Program-made: the position numbers and the translations under genes
The notes under the pieces: generated by a model
Told to the model about the DNA's origin: nothing
Databases searched by the model: none
What the model saw: the letters and a program-made list of their open reading frames with translations, nothing else
Assembly (NCBI GenBank): GCA_964637365.1
Contig: CAZWWH010000010.1
Coordinates: 13,398-77,397 of the forward strand
DNA from: Cryptoclostridium sp964637365
GTDB lineage: Bacteria; Bacillota; Dehalobacteriia; UBA7702
Direction of reading: 5' to 3'
DNA: 64,000 nt
Shown: positions 1-8,620 of the stretch, piece by piece
How the letters are laid out: every line of letters starts with the position of its first letter
Position numbering within the stretch: position 1 is the stretch's first letter

Positions 1-518
1 TGCAAGTTCAAGCCCTCTTTTTTCCGCAGGAAATGGCGGTAAGCAAAGGGAATGGCGCCCACAGCATAAATACTCCAAGCAGGAATGCCCCAATGGAAGA
101 AGCTGTAAGCCACGGCAATATCGTAAGCCTCCTGGCTTTCCGCTTCCAGGCCCATGGGTGGAGCAGTGACATAATATACCCACTCAATGGAGGACCAATA
201 CAGAATCGTGGCCCCCATGGCGGCACAGAAAATCATGGATAACCAACCGAAGTAGCTATACATGGGTTTTTCTTTCCCCAAACGGATTTCACCATATTTG
301 GAAAAAATCAGCCAACAATTATAAATCAAAACAACAATTGCCAATAAAACAAAATAGAATCCGAGGTTTCCTGTAACAAAATTACGGGCAGTATCCAAAC
401 CTGATGTCATTTTCTCTGGCATTGCCATGGTAAAACCAAAAAATGTAAGCAATAAAGCGATACCAAAAGCCACGGCAATCCAGTCAATATTCTTGATGAT
501 ACTATCCTTTTTCTTCAT
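1..518 (-). CDS. BCCT-family transporter, N-terminal part (runs off the window)
   Basis: This open frame has no stop before base 1, so only about the first 172 codons are present. It begins MKKKDSIIKNIDWIAVAFGI, preceded by an AAGGGGGA Shine-Dalgarno sequence, and contains three hydrophobic segments. It closely matches the first third of the complete BCCT transporter at 2387-4114: the stretches FGWLSMIFCAAMGATILYWS and VAYSFFHWGIPAWSIYA have direct counterparts there. BCCT carriers move quaternary or tertiary amines such as glycine betaine, carnitine or choline across the inner membrane, usually driven by ions. It lies 77 bases downstream of a corrinoid protein gene on the same strand, so it probably supplies a methylated amine to that methyltransferase system. 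The substrate is not known. Confidence 0.9.
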   Translation of the reverse strand, partial: MKKKDSIIKNIDWIAVAFGIALLLTFFGFTMAMPEKMTSGLDTARNFVTGNLGFYFVLLAIVVLIYNCWLIFSKYGEIRLGKEKPMYSYFGWLSMIFCAAMGATILYWSSIEWVYYVTAPPMGLEAESQEAYDIAVAYSFFHWGIPAWSIYAVGAIPFAYRHFLRKKEGLNL

Positions 519-595
519 TCTTTTTCCCCCTTTTCATTCTTATGGTATCGGCAAAATCAAGTTGCCAAAACCATAAGAAATTCTAACAGTCACCT

Positions 596-1315
596 TTAAG
601 AAGTCGATATTCTGATATTACTGCGGGGATTATCATGCCACAATTTTCCTGTTAGCAAAGAGAAAGCAACGCTTGCGGCATCAGAAGCATCTTCTGCCCA
701 CACGTCAGCGCCAATTTCTCGGGCCCAGCGCAAAGTGACCGGCGCACCTCCTACCATGGTACGAAAACGGTGGCGTAAGCCACGTCGCGTCAAGGTCTCT
801 TCCAGTGTCCGCTGCTGCGTCATAGTAGAAGTCAGCAAAGCCGAAGTCCCAATAATTTTGGCATCGCACTCTATGGCGCGGTTAATGATAATGTCCACCG
901 GGACATCGCATCCCAGATCCACAACTTCAATACCGTAGGATTTCATCATAGAAACAACAAGGCTTTTACCAATATCATGGATATCGCCTTCAACGGTGGC
1001 TAAAATGACAATTCCTTCGGGCTTTATAGAAGCTATAATTTCCTTAGTTGTTTGGGGCACTAGTTCAAACACTGCCTTCATGGCGTCGGCTGCCAGTACC
1101 AGTTCAGGGAAAAGAATTCTCCCTTGACCAAACATTTCACCAACCTCCCGAATCCCGCAGCCAAAGCCTTTTACAAAAAGATCCGCAGGATCACAGCCAG
1201 CATTTATGCCGCTAATCATGACATCAATAGCCTCCACACGATTGCAATGGCACATAGCCGTAGCGGCACGATCATAAAAGCTCCGGTACGGTTCGGTAAC
1301 ATCAAAATATCTCAT
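596..1315 (-). CDS. Methyltransferase cognate corrinoid protein
   Basis: A 239-residue protein of the MtmC/MtbC/MttC family. It carries the methyl group on cobalamin between a substrate methyltransferase and a second methyltransferase in the cytoplasm. It has an N-terminal helical cap (about 1-95) and a Rossmann-like B12-binding domain. The DIHDIG motif at 111-116 supplies the lower-ligand His113. The start MRYFDV is chosen because GGAGG lies just upstream; an in-frame extension of 24 residues has no ribosome site. The C-terminal tail is longer and more divergent than in the two other corrinoid proteins of the window. It sits upstream of a BCCT transporter, with a sigma-54-like promoter about 380 bases upstream. 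No methyltransferase gene is adjacent inside the window; its partner may lie beyond base 1 or be the unpaired MttB homologue at 8675-10117. Confidence 0.92.
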   Translation of the reverse strand: MRYFDVTEPYRSFYDRAATAMCHCNRVEAIDVMISGINAGCDPADLFVKGFGCGIREVGEMFGQGRILFPELVLAADAMKAVFELVPQTTKEIIASIKPEGIVILATVEGDIHDIGKSLVVSMMKSYGIEVVDLGCDVPVDIIINRAIECDAKIIGTSALLTSTMTQQRTLEETLTRRGLRHRFRTMVGGAPVTLRWAREIGADVWAEDASDAASVAFSLLTGKLWHDNPRSNIRISTS

Positions 1316-1693
1316 GGTTCCTCCCACAACGACGCTTTTTGCTCCGGAAAATAAAAATATCCAAGCGACGTTGTCTACGCATTCCACAAAACAAAAACAA
1401 ACAAAAAAACGGAATGCGCCTACGATTCACACGCTCTATGGAGAGGAAAAAACACCTATTGTACAAACAAAAGATCCCATACGACTCAACCTTTTGATGA
1501 TACACCTTTTCATATGTTAAGGATTGGCATTCCATATCTACCATTCATTGACAGGGGACAATAACAAGTTTACCCTTCATATTGAGGCTTCTACGAATTG
1601 TTCCTTGTCAATCAATGATATCCTTTTCGCTCCAAATCCTGAGGCATGATACCCTCAGAACGAACTGGAAATCGCAATATAACTTATTTTATT
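1316..1693 (-). other. Long untranslated leader of the corrinoid-BCCT unit
   Basis: About 375 bases lie between the sigma-54-like promoter and the corrinoid gene. I see no convincing gene. A 6-bp hairpin (CTGAGG / CCTCAG, about 1643-1662) overlaps an 11-codon frame starting ATGCCTCAGGAT with GAGGG in front. Another frame of 80 codons reads into the corrinoid gene region but lacks a ribosome site. The leader could carry post-transcriptional control. Confidence 0.35.
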
Positions 1694-1708
1694 GCAAACT
1701 CCGTGCCA
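1694..1708 (-). promoter_or_regulatory. Sigma-54 (-24/-12) promoter of the corrinoid-BCCT unit
   Basis: On the minus strand the bases read TGGCAC, five bases, then TTGC followed by A, a perfect match to the -24/-12 consensus. Transcription would run toward the corrinoid gene at 1315. A perfect 18-bp palindrome lies about 60 bases upstream. Confidence 0.8.
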
Positions 1709-1766
1709 TAAATTTAAACCAAGGGCAAATTATTCAACATATCAGCATTATACAGGCATTTTGATG

Positions 1767-1784
1767 CTAAAATTTAAATTTTAG
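1767..1784. repeat. Perfect 18-bp palindrome upstream of a sigma-54 promoter
   Basis: The sequence CTAAAATTTAAATTTTAG is its own reverse complement. It lies about 60 bases upstream of the -24 element at 1708, inside an AT-rich stretch. It could be a binding site for an activator or a bending protein. Because it is AT-only in the core, chance is not excluded. Confidence 0.4.
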
Positions 1785-2290
1785 ACTAATTTTTTTGTTT
1801 TATTATACGCTTTTGAGACAGAAAAATTACCGAAAATCGTAAAAATACCAGTTCAAAGCAATGCAAATTAACATTGGATGAATATATTTTTGCAATTATC
1901 TCGTAAAACAAGGTATAAATCTATTATCTACAACTCACATATTTAACAAATCTTTCTAATTAATACGACATAATTTGATTTTAAAATACCTTTTTTGCTA
2001 ATTTTTAAACCTAATAGACCATGAGATAGATGCAAAAAAGCATTAATAAAATGCAAATAAACATTACAGCCATTCATAAATAGGAAATATTTACTCAACA
2101 CCATACCAGTCCAATATGCATTGTCCCGAAAATACCAACGGCGAACCAATCCCAGGGACAGATGCTTTTTCCGATTTAAAAAATACATATGGTAAAGTAT
2201 GAAAAAACAGGATGGGAAAAATGTCCCATTGACCGAAATATAAAGTGGTTAGAAAATCGAGAAAAGATGAAAAAGCATGTTACATATCGA
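1785..2290. other. AT-rich intergenic region without a recognisable gene
   Basis: This stretch separates the terminator of the mttC-BCCT unit from the sigma-54 promoter of the next unit. Only short frames without ribosome sites are present. It would be the natural place for enhancer sites, but apart from the palindrome at 1767-1784 I see no clear repeated motif. Confidence 0.4.
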
Positions 2291-2329
2291 CAAAAAACAC
2301 AGTCGCGGTTTTGCGACTGTGTTTTTTGA
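2291..2329 (-). terminator. Bidirectional intrinsic terminator after the BCCT gene
   Basis: A 10-bp stem ACACAGTCGC / GCGACTGTGT with a short loop is flanked by A-runs on one side and T-runs on the other. It works as a rho-independent terminator on either strand. It lies about 57 bases beyond the stop of the BCCT transporter gene. Confidence 0.9.
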
Positions 2330-2386
2330 TACTTAATTATTTTTTAATAGGTGGGCAACATATATGGCTCTATTATAGTCCCATCA

Positions 2387-4114
2387 TCATTCTTCAAAAG
2401 CGGTTTTATCCTCCGAAGGCTTTTCTTCTTCATCACTGAAATCGGTGATAACGCCTTTGACTAGCTTTTCCGTTTGCTGTCTACGTCTCTGGTATTCTTC
2501 CATTTCATCATCTAACATAAAGTATTCTTGAATCTCCTGCCGTGTCATATGACCAAAGTCCTCCTTCAGCCATTTGGAACAAGAGAGGATGCAGAGCAGG
2601 ATTACTACCGAAGTGGGCAGAGCTGTGATGATAAGCACCGCCTGGAATCCCGACAGACTGGAGCCACTCCATAACAAACATAGAGGACAAACCGAAAGGG
2701 CAAAGGCCCAAAAAATACGAATTGTTACCGGTGGATCTTGCCAGGTTCTCAATCCTTTGGTACAAGCAGCTCCCATGGTAAAGGCAGCAGAATCCATGGT
2801 GGTGACCAACAGGATGAAGCCCACCAGGAACCAAATCGCCGTGACCATCTTACTCAGAGGCAAGGTGGCCAACACATCGGATACAAGATTATATTCATTG
2901 AACGTATTATAAAAGCTATCCAAAAAGGTGCCATTGGCTCCCAAATTCGCCCAATCGAAGCTACTGAGTAAAATTTCTCCCAAGCCATGATTAGAAATCG
3001 CACCAAAGAAAATCACTGACCCGGCAGTCCCGGCAAGAATCACCGTACCCACCACAGAGCGGATAGAGCGTCCGGCGGAGCATTTGGCGATAAAGATCCA
3101 CATAACGGGAGCTAGCCCCAGCCACCAAGCCCAATAGAATACAGTCCATTCTTGAGGGAAGCCGCCACTGGCTCTGGTGGGATCCACATAAAATAACATT
3201 TGTACAAAGTTTTGAAAACTCAATCCCAAGGACTGAACGGTATTTTCAATTTCAAACAGCGTATTGCCAAATAGTAAAAAATATACAACTAAGGCCAAGG
3301 CCATATAAATACAGAGTTTGGATAAAATCTGAATTCCTTTGGCAATGCCGGAGCAAGCGCTCCAAGTAAACATCGCGGTAATGGCAATGACCAACACCGC
3401 AAAGGTCACAAAATTTTCAGGAACCCCCAAAAGCACATGGGCCACATTGGCCAGCATAGGAATGCCGGTGCCATACGAAATCGTGAGGCCGCCAAGAATG
3501 CTGAAAATAAAGATAATATTGATTACAGTACCCCAAGGACCGTGAGCTTTATCTCCCAAAACCCCTTCACAACCACCTTGTAGCGTCAATCCCTCTTTTT
3601 GTCTTACATAATAACGATAGGCAATGGGGACCACACCGGTGGCATAAACACTCCACGCAGGAATCCCCCAATGAAAAAAGCTGTAAGCCACTGAGAAATT
3701 TGCGGTTTCCTCAGGGCCCATTCCCATTGGCTGAAGCCATACGATATAATATGCCCATTCAATGGCGGACCAAAACAGAATACTGGTCCCCATGGCGGCA
3801 CAAAAAATCATAGCGACCCAACCGAAAGTACTGTACTGAGGTTTTACCCGCCCCAAGCGAATACTACCATATTTAGAAAATGCCAACCAAAGATTATAAA
3901 TCAGCATACTGGCAACAAATAGAATGAAAAAACAACCAAAGTATTTAATAATAAATGCCTTGGCATTGACCAAACCATTGACAAGGGTATCTGACATAAC
4001 AATGGTACACACCAACAATGCTAGGAGAAGAAATGTGCTTACAGCAATGGTAGTAACATCAAAGCGATACGCTGGTTTATTATTTTTATTTTTCTTTGCA
4101 TAATCATTCCCCAT
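2387..4114 (-). CDS. BCCT-family amine/betaine transporter
   Basis: A 575-residue inner-membrane carrier with about 12 predicted membrane helices, the usual size for BetT/CaiT/OpuD relatives. The family signature region is visible as WAWWLGLAPVMWIFIAKCSA near residues 330-350, and the amphipathic entry region has SFFHWGIPAWSVYA. The C-terminal 70 residues are acidic and cytoplasmic. The start gives MGNDYAKKNKNNK with an AGAGGTG ribosome site upstream. It follows mttC by 38 bases and ends at a strong terminator, so it is the last gene of the TSUP-mttB-mttC-BCCT unit. Context suggests uptake of trimethylamine or a precursor betaine; substrate identity is inference. A near-relative begins the window at 1-518. 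Confidence 0.93.
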   Translation of the reverse strand: MGNDYAKKNKNNKPAYRFDVTTIAVSTFLLLALLVCTIVMSDTLVNGLVNAKAFIIKYFGCFFILFVASMLIYNLWLAFSKYGSIRLGRVKPQYSTFGWVAMIFCAAMGTSILFWSAIEWAYYIVWLQPMGMGPEETANFSVAYSFFHWGIPAWSVYATGVVPIAYRYYVRQKEGLTLQGGCEGVLGDKAHGPWGTVINIIFIFSILGGLTISYGTGIPMLANVAHVLLGVPENFVTFAVLVIAITAMFTWSACSGIAKGIQILSKLCIYMALALVVYFLLFGNTLFEIENTVQSLGLSFQNFVQMLFYVDPTRASGGFPQEWTVFYWAWWLGLAPVMWIFIAKCSAGRSIRSVVGTVILAGTAGSVIFFGAISNHGLGEILLSSFDWANLGANGTFLDSFYNTFNEYNLVSDVLATLPLSKMVTAIWFLVGFILLVTTMDSAAFTMGAACTKGLRTWQDPPVTIRIFWAFALSVCPLCLLWSGSSLSGFQAVLIITALPTSVVILLCILSCSKWLKEDFGHMTRQEIQEYFMLDDEMEEYQRRRQQTEKLVKGVITDFSDEEEKPSEDKTAFEE

Positions 4115-4152
4115 AAAGACACCTCTTTTCTTATTTCAAAATCATAGGGCGC

Positions 4153-4857
4153 TTATATTGGTTTCTTTTTATGCAGCAACGAAGAATCATTCCGATCTCT
4201 TGTTGTTTGCCCCAACAAAAGCAAAAGGGCACATTGAGCGGCAGCCTTGCCGTCAACGGCATAAGCGTCGGCTCCGATGCGGTCGGCCCATCTCTGTGTA
4301 GCAGGAGCGCCTCCCACCATGGTTTTGAACCGCTGGCGGAGCCCACGTTTTCTTAACTCCATTTCCAACTTTTCTTGCTGTGGCATAGTCGTAGTCAACA
4401 ATGCCGAAGTCCCAATGATCGCCGCATCGTATTCGATGGCCTTTCGGATAATCATTTCAACTGACACATCACACCCCAAATCAACGACATGAAGACCATG
4501 AGCTCGCATCACAGAGACCACAAAGGATTTACCAATATCATGAATATCCCCTTCCACTGTGGCAATTAATATCGTTCCCAGGTTCCTTTGTGTGATATTG
4601 GGCGCCTCTGTCATGGCATCTACAATGGAAAAAACCGCCTTCATTGCTTCAGCAGCCAACATCAGCTCTGAAACAAAAAGTCGTCCTTTGCCAAATTGTT
4701 CACCGACTTCATGAAGACCAAGGCCAAAGCCGTCCATAAACATCTCCGCGGGATCAATGCCTGCGGCGATACCTCTATTCATTACTTCCACAGCTTCTAC
4801 TTTATTACATTTTACAATGGCGTAAGCCGCATCATTTAAAATATCCTCTTTTTTCAT
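4153..4857 (-). CDS. mttC: Trimethylamine corrinoid protein
   Basis: A 234-residue corrinoid protein that accepts a methyl group from MttB onto cob(I)alamin. The cap domain occupies about 1-95. The cobalamin-binding motif DIHDIG is at 104-109 with His106 as lower ligand, followed by the DLGCDV and SALLTTTM elements of the B12 fold. The start MKKEDILND aligns with MtbC (13011-13658). GGAGG stands 14 bases from this ATG, and only 5 bases from another ATG that opens an 11-codon frame overlapping the mttC start, so initiation may depend on a short leader peptide. It is separated from mttB by 432 bases that hold a strong hairpin, a dyad element and a candidate promoter, so it may be expressed both with and independently of mttB. 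Confidence 0.92.
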   Translation of the reverse strand: MKKEDILNDAAYAIVKCNKVEAVEVMNRGIAAGIDPAEMFMDGFGLGLHEVGEQFGKGRLFVSELMLAAEAMKAVFSIVDAMTEAPNITQRNLGTILIATVEGDIHDIGKSFVVSVMRAHGLHVVDLGCDVSVEMIIRKAIEYDAAIIGTSALLTTTMPQQEKLEMELRKRGLRQRFKTMVGGAPATQRWADRIGADAYAVDGKAAAQCALLLLLGQTTRDRNDSSLLHKKKPI

Positions 4858-5014
4858 GGCAATTCATAATTCCTCCCATGGCGCTGTTCCCAGGGACTTC
4901 ATCGGACACGGAACATCCTAGCCGAAGATAACCATCGCATACTTCACGTCAATTGAAGGAAAGGTCAATGCGGTACAAACGATACTGGCATACCTTCCTA
5001 ATTATATATATGTC

Positions 5015-5043
5015 ATTTTACACGGGTTATTTCTGATTTACAA
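5015..5043 (-). promoter_or_regulatory. Candidate sigma-70 promoter ahead of mttC
   Basis: On the minus strand TTGTAA, a 17-base spacer and TAAAAT form a plausible -35/-10 pair. The predicted start would be about 150 bases before mttC. It could give basal mttC-BCCT transcription independent of sigma-54. The match is partial (4/6 and 5/6). Confidence 0.4.
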
Positions 5044-5054
5044 TAAAGCAAAGA

Positions 5055-5146
5055 GACTTCCGACGGACATACCGCATCTATGGCCATGACTGTCGCCTGA
5101 CAGATTGCATACCATTGAAGCTATGGGCAGTCATACGTCGAAAGTC
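5055..5146 (-). other. Structured dyad element between mttB and mttC
   Basis: The ends of this 92-base stretch pair (GACTTTCGACG with CGTCGGAAGTC, one wobble). Inside are further complementary segments: ATGACTG with CAGTCAT, CCAT with ATGG, and CTGTC with GACAG. The pattern predicts a branched RNA fold. It lies in the mttB-mttC intergenic space and just upstream of the candidate sigma-70 promoter. It could be a processed RNA segment or a regulatory DNA site. I do not recognise it as a known riboswitch. Confidence 0.5.
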
Positions 5147-5194
5147 CGCACATCAAACAATAACAAAACAAGGGGAATCTATGAAATGGGGGTC

Positions 5195-5235
5195 GATGGT
5201 TTGGGGAAGGCTCCTCGCCCTCCCCATAAACCATC
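5195..5235 (-). other. Strong hairpin just after mttB
   Basis: On the minus strand GATGGTTT pairs with AAACCATC and, after a two-base bulge, GGGGAGGGC pairs with GCCTTCCCC. There is no T-run, so it is not a classical terminator. It lies 55 bases after the mttB stop. It may protect the 3' end of mttB mRNA or set the mttB to mttC ratio. Confidence 0.6.
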
Positions 5236-5289
5236 TTAGCATTCAAAGATCCTAAATTATAAGGTGGAGATGGAGAAAGTTTGCGTGAC

Positions 5290-6762
5290 TTATTTTACGC
5301 CTTCTTCCTCAGCGGCAGCGGCCAAGATATCGTCAATCAAAGCGTCAGTGCCTTCAGGAAGAGGATCCGCTTTATGTGTTTCTAAGATATATTTCGCTTT
5401 TTCAGTGGCGCGTTCCAGCAAGTCTTTGCCGCCCATTTCTTCCCAGCCTTCTCTCATGCGGCGGTCGAAGAGGGTGGTGGAAGACTGCACCTTACGGAAG
5501 TTGTCAAAGGTGTGCATATTGGTAACGAATTCGTTGCCAACGCCAACTTCCTTGATGATATTGGTTGCCATGGTGTAGTCGTTGACATCAATACCTCTTA
5601 CCACATGTTTGATCATTTCAGCGATCTCGTTGTCAATGACCAATTGTGCAAAGTCAAAGGTAATGCCAAGTTCCAACATCCCGAGGCCATAGATGACATT
5701 GGCGCCTGCCAATGCGGGGAGCATCGCGGTGATGGTTTTTTCATGGGCAGCTTGACCGTCAGCGCATTTGCTGTCTGCCTAACCACCGGCGACCCAGCTG
5801 GGCAATCCATAGTATTGCGCCAATTTGGCGACAGCGGCGTTGATCATGCCCAATTCGGGACAGCCAACCGGAGAAGTGGTAAATTTCAAGTCCATAATAG
5901 AGGTGGAGCTGCCGTAAACAACGGGAGCGCCTTTTACCGTAGCCTGAGACAATACGAGAGCAGCCAAGGCTTCGCAGTTATGTGTGACCAAAGTACCCGC
6001 CAAGGTAACGGGGGTGGTGCCACCGGCCAAAGCCATGGAAATAATGGTAATAGGAACACCCAAGCGAGCGCATTCCATAATCATTTCAGTGCTTTCGGGA
6101 ACCAACTGCAAGGGGCTGATGGGGCAAGTAATGGAGCTATAAATGGGTCTTTCACGGAATTTATCTTCCCCTCCGGCGATGTGGCACATCAATTTGTAGA
6201 TACGATGGAGGTTGCGGACATTACCACAGCCTTGCACAATATGTTTGGAGCAGTTTTTGGTATTGACAGCCACTTCATGAACGGGAGCGATCACAGCGGG
6301 CACATCCTGAGCGGAAACAGCGCGTTCATGGATGTCAATGGCGGAGAGATAGTCAGCCATCAAAGCGGCTTGACCGCAGTCTTTTTTGGTGGTTCTGCGA
6401 TATTCACCGGTATAAAGGTCATTGATCATGATCCCTTCCCCAAAGTTGGTGAAACCGGTGCGATTATCTTCCAAAACATAGTCCTTTTCAGGATTGCGGC
6501 CGGCGAAGAGGATGGAACGAGGAGCCATACGAATGGCATCTTCCACTACATAGTTGGGAAAATGAACGATGTTATTTTTCTTGTCTACGATGCAGCCAAC
6601 GGATGCCAGAGCTTCCTGAGCGTCGGGGGCGGCAACGCCGATACCAACATCTTTCAATACTTCCAAAGTAGAAAGATGGATGGCATAGAGTTCATCGTCG
6701 CTAAAAAGATTAACGCCGAAGCCTGAAAGTTGCGAGTAACCAGCTCTAAAATTCTTTGACAT
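5290..6762 (-). CDS. mttB: Trimethylamine methyltransferase with in-frame amber codon (pyrrolysine 328)
   Basis: The frame codes 490 residues if the TAG at 5779-5781 is read as pyrrolysine, the usual size for MttB. MttB transfers a methyl group from trimethylamine to its corrinoid protein in the cytoplasm. The context VAGG-(TAG)-ADSKCADGQAA matches the conserved pyrrolysine site of the family, and homology continues without break across it to a TAA at 5290. The downstream part matches the pyrrolysine-free paralogue at 8675-10117 (for example KLVIDNEIA against QLVIDNEIA), which shows the TAG is not a true end. The start MSKNFRAGY has AAGGAGG eight bases upstream. It follows a TSUP permease by 66 bases and precedes mttC. 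Decoding requires pylSTBCD, not found in this window. Confidence 0.95.
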
Positions 6763-6828
6763 AATGAACCTCCTTAAAAGTCGTGTTTATAGATGCTGTA
6801 ATAAGGAATTTAATTTCAAGATAAATTT

Positions 6829-7728
6829 TTAACCTTCTGTGATTTGTTCTTCTACACCGGTCTTTTTCACTGCATCGCGGAACATTGCAATGGAAGTGTA
6901 AACGAGAACCGCGGTAACGATCCATTTCAGCCAGTAGATCGGAACATTGGTCACGAGGAAGAAAGCGGAGAAAGTACCGATCAAACCAACGGTGTTACAA
7001 ATAAGGCCGAATCTTCTGTCGTATCTGCCTTCCTTAATGAATTTGAACCCGCCAACAGGAATTAGGAACGCACAAGTGCCGTACATTACGGGATAGGAAA
7101 TCACAGGGTTCATACCCAAGAGACAGATGGTAGCCATGGTGGGAGCATAGCAGCCAATCCCAATCATCATCAAAGCGCCGAAGATGAATACTACAATACA
7201 AGCAACAATCAATTTCCAGCCATGGAGACCGAGAGCTTCACCACCGGTATTGGGGAGCAACCCCAACTGGCCCGCTGCGAAGATGCAAGCTACCACAGCA
7301 AGGGCTCCGCCCATGGCGTAACGAATTTTCGTAACATCCAATTTGGTGACAAATCTGGAACCGATGGCAGCGCCGAGAGAGGAAGCGATAACCATCCAGA
7401 TCAAGGTCATGATTTCCATTTCAATGGTATTGATAAAGAGCAAAGTGCCGGCGATGGTGATGGTCAATGCGGCAGTGTTCAAAGTGCCAGGGATATTGAT
7501 GTCATCCACTAGTTTGAAGGTTTTGAAGCAAGCGGTTTGAGGACCATAAGAACCGATGCCCAACATATCAAAGAATTCTGTACCGATTGCCACAATCGAC
7601 ATGGGAACAAATTTTCTCCAGAATCCCTTTAACGTTTCTTTGTGTTTAATGATGTCTACTACTTCATAAAGGAAGCAGCTACCAAGAATAAGAACAACAG
7701 CAATTTGGTAAACGAGCAATGTTGTCAT
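6829..7728 (-). CDS. TSUP (TauE/SafE-like) membrane permease, first gene of the mttB unit
   Basis: A 299-residue membrane protein with about eight hydrophobic helices and the two-repeat layout of the TSUP (sulfite exporter TauE/SafE) superfamily. The start MTTLLVYQ is chosen for the AAGGAG site upstream; a longer frame adds ten residues without a site. It lies 66 bases upstream of mttB and 127 bases downstream of a sigma-54-like promoter. A paralogue at 15189-16124 has the same place before mtbB (both have GSRF/GAGFVTKL-like loops and LLTAVFF/LGSCFL-type N-termini). Known TSUP proteins move organosulfur or C2 anions. Here the repeated pairing with methylamine methyltransferases suggests a role in amine uptake or product export, which is inference. 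Confidence 0.88.
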   Translation of the reverse strand: MTTLLVYQIAVVLILGSCFLYEVVDIIKHKETLKGFWRKFVPMSIVAIGTEFFDMLGIGSYGPQTACFKTFKLVDDINIPGTLNTAALTITIAGTLLFINTIEMEIMTLIWMVIASSLGAAIGSRFVTKLDVTKIRYAMGGALAVVACIFAAGQLGLLPNTGGEALGLHGWKLIVACIVVFIFGALMMIGIGCYAPTMATICLLGMNPVISYPVMYGTCAFLIPVGGFKFIKEGRYDRRFGLICNTVGLIGTFSAFFLVTNVPIYWLKWIVTAVLVYTSIAMFRDAVKKTGVEEQITEG

Positions 7729-7867
7729 AATACCAATCTCCTTTTCACATTCAATCAATTCAAAGAACCAAACATACCCAAAGAGGGGAGCACCGCTGAA
7801 TTCTTTTTTGTTTCACCTCTTTCATCGTCCAAATTCGGTGCTTATTTTCTATATGCCTCTTATAAAT

Positions 7868-7882
7868 GCAAGTCTTATGCCA
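7868..7882 (-). promoter_or_regulatory. Sigma-54 (-24/-12) promoter of the TSUP-mttB-mttC-BCCT unit
   Basis: The minus strand reads TGGCAT, five bases, TTGC followed by AT, matching the TGGCAY-N5-TTGCW consensus. It is 140 bases before the TSUP start codon, with three copies of an inverted repeat 220-320 bases further upstream. Confidence 0.82.
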
Positions 7883-7960
7883 AAAAAGAAAGAATTTTTC
7901 ATCTCTATTTTCCCTGAAAAAACGTCTTCCGAATTATTTATATATAACACAATGCCACCA

Positions 7961-7996
7961 ATGCTCCCGAAAAAATATTTTTCGGGAGCATTTTTT
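7961..7996 (+). terminator. Intrinsic terminator on the plus strand between sigma-54 promoter and enhancer repeats
   Basis: A perfect 14-bp stem ATGCTCCCGAAAAA / TTTTTCGGGAGCAT with a 3-base loop is followed by five T on the plus strand. No plus-strand gene precedes it. It may stop antisense transcription, or the stem may act as DNA between enhancer and promoter. Confidence 0.65.
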
Positions 7997-8104
7997 ACTC
8001 CCAAATGATCCGTTTTTTGACAGAAAAAATTTTTCTCAAGTCTCCCAACTTTTTCTCGTAAGACAGTTCTAATATCAACCAAATGTCCTAATAATCAATA
8101 ATAT

Positions 8105-8195
8105 CAATAACTTTTGTTATTGCAAATTTTCAAAATAAAAGATGACCAGCTAAACCACAATAACAAAAGTTATCTTACAATAACAAAAATTATTT
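8105..8195. repeat. Three inverted repeats, candidate upstream activator sites for the mttB unit
   Basis: CAATAAC-TTTT-GTTATTG (8105-8122) is a perfect dyad. Two further copies with the same spacing follow: CAATAAC-AAAA-GTTATCT (8158-8175) and CAATAAC-AAAA-ATTATTT (8178-8195). They lie 220-315 bases upstream of the sigma-54 promoter at 7868-7882, the distance expected for enhancer-binding proteins. Confidence 0.65.
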
Positions 8196-8620
8196 TACCT
8201 GCTAAACGTATTCATAATGATTTAAACTATGAATCACAAAGGTCCGTATATTCAAGAAAAATCATTAGTTCCTCAAATCAAGTGTTGTTATTCAAAACAA
8301 AAAAGTCCACCATTCAGACCAATAAAACCGCTCCGATTTTTGCATACTCATTATTCAAATAATTATTTCCATTCATTTTTTATGCAATATAATTGCATAC
8401 CCCCAATATTTATCCCGATTTTATCCATCTTTTTTGTGTCACCATACTTATCCGCTACCTGAGATTCCAATCCTCCCTGAATTCTTCAGGCCAGAGAACC
8501 ATTTTACGCCGTTTTTATCCCCCACCGCAATGTTCTTACCATTCTGCTCTCATTTTCTCTTAAAAAACAGCCTTTTAACACGTTAAATATCCTCATGGGC
8601 TGCCAATAAGCAAACAAAAA
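8196..8620. other. Intergenic region with no recognisable gene
   Basis: This AT-rich stretch lies between the terminator of the MttB homologue and the enhancer-like repeats of the mttB unit. Frames on either strand lack ribosome sites and family likeness. Confidence 0.4.

Noticed and set aside
1302..1544. 80-codon minus-strand frame in the leader of the corrinoid gene
   Set aside because: No ribosome site, biased composition, and it overlaps the corrinoid start out of frame.
5290..5724. Separate short gene for the C-terminal part of MttB
   Set aside because: It is in the same frame as the upstream MttB part, parted only by TAG at the pyrrolysine site, and has no ribosome site of its own.
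5512..6726. 404-codon plus-strand frame opposite mttB
   Set aside because: Antisense shadow of a conserved gene with no family likeness or ribosome site.
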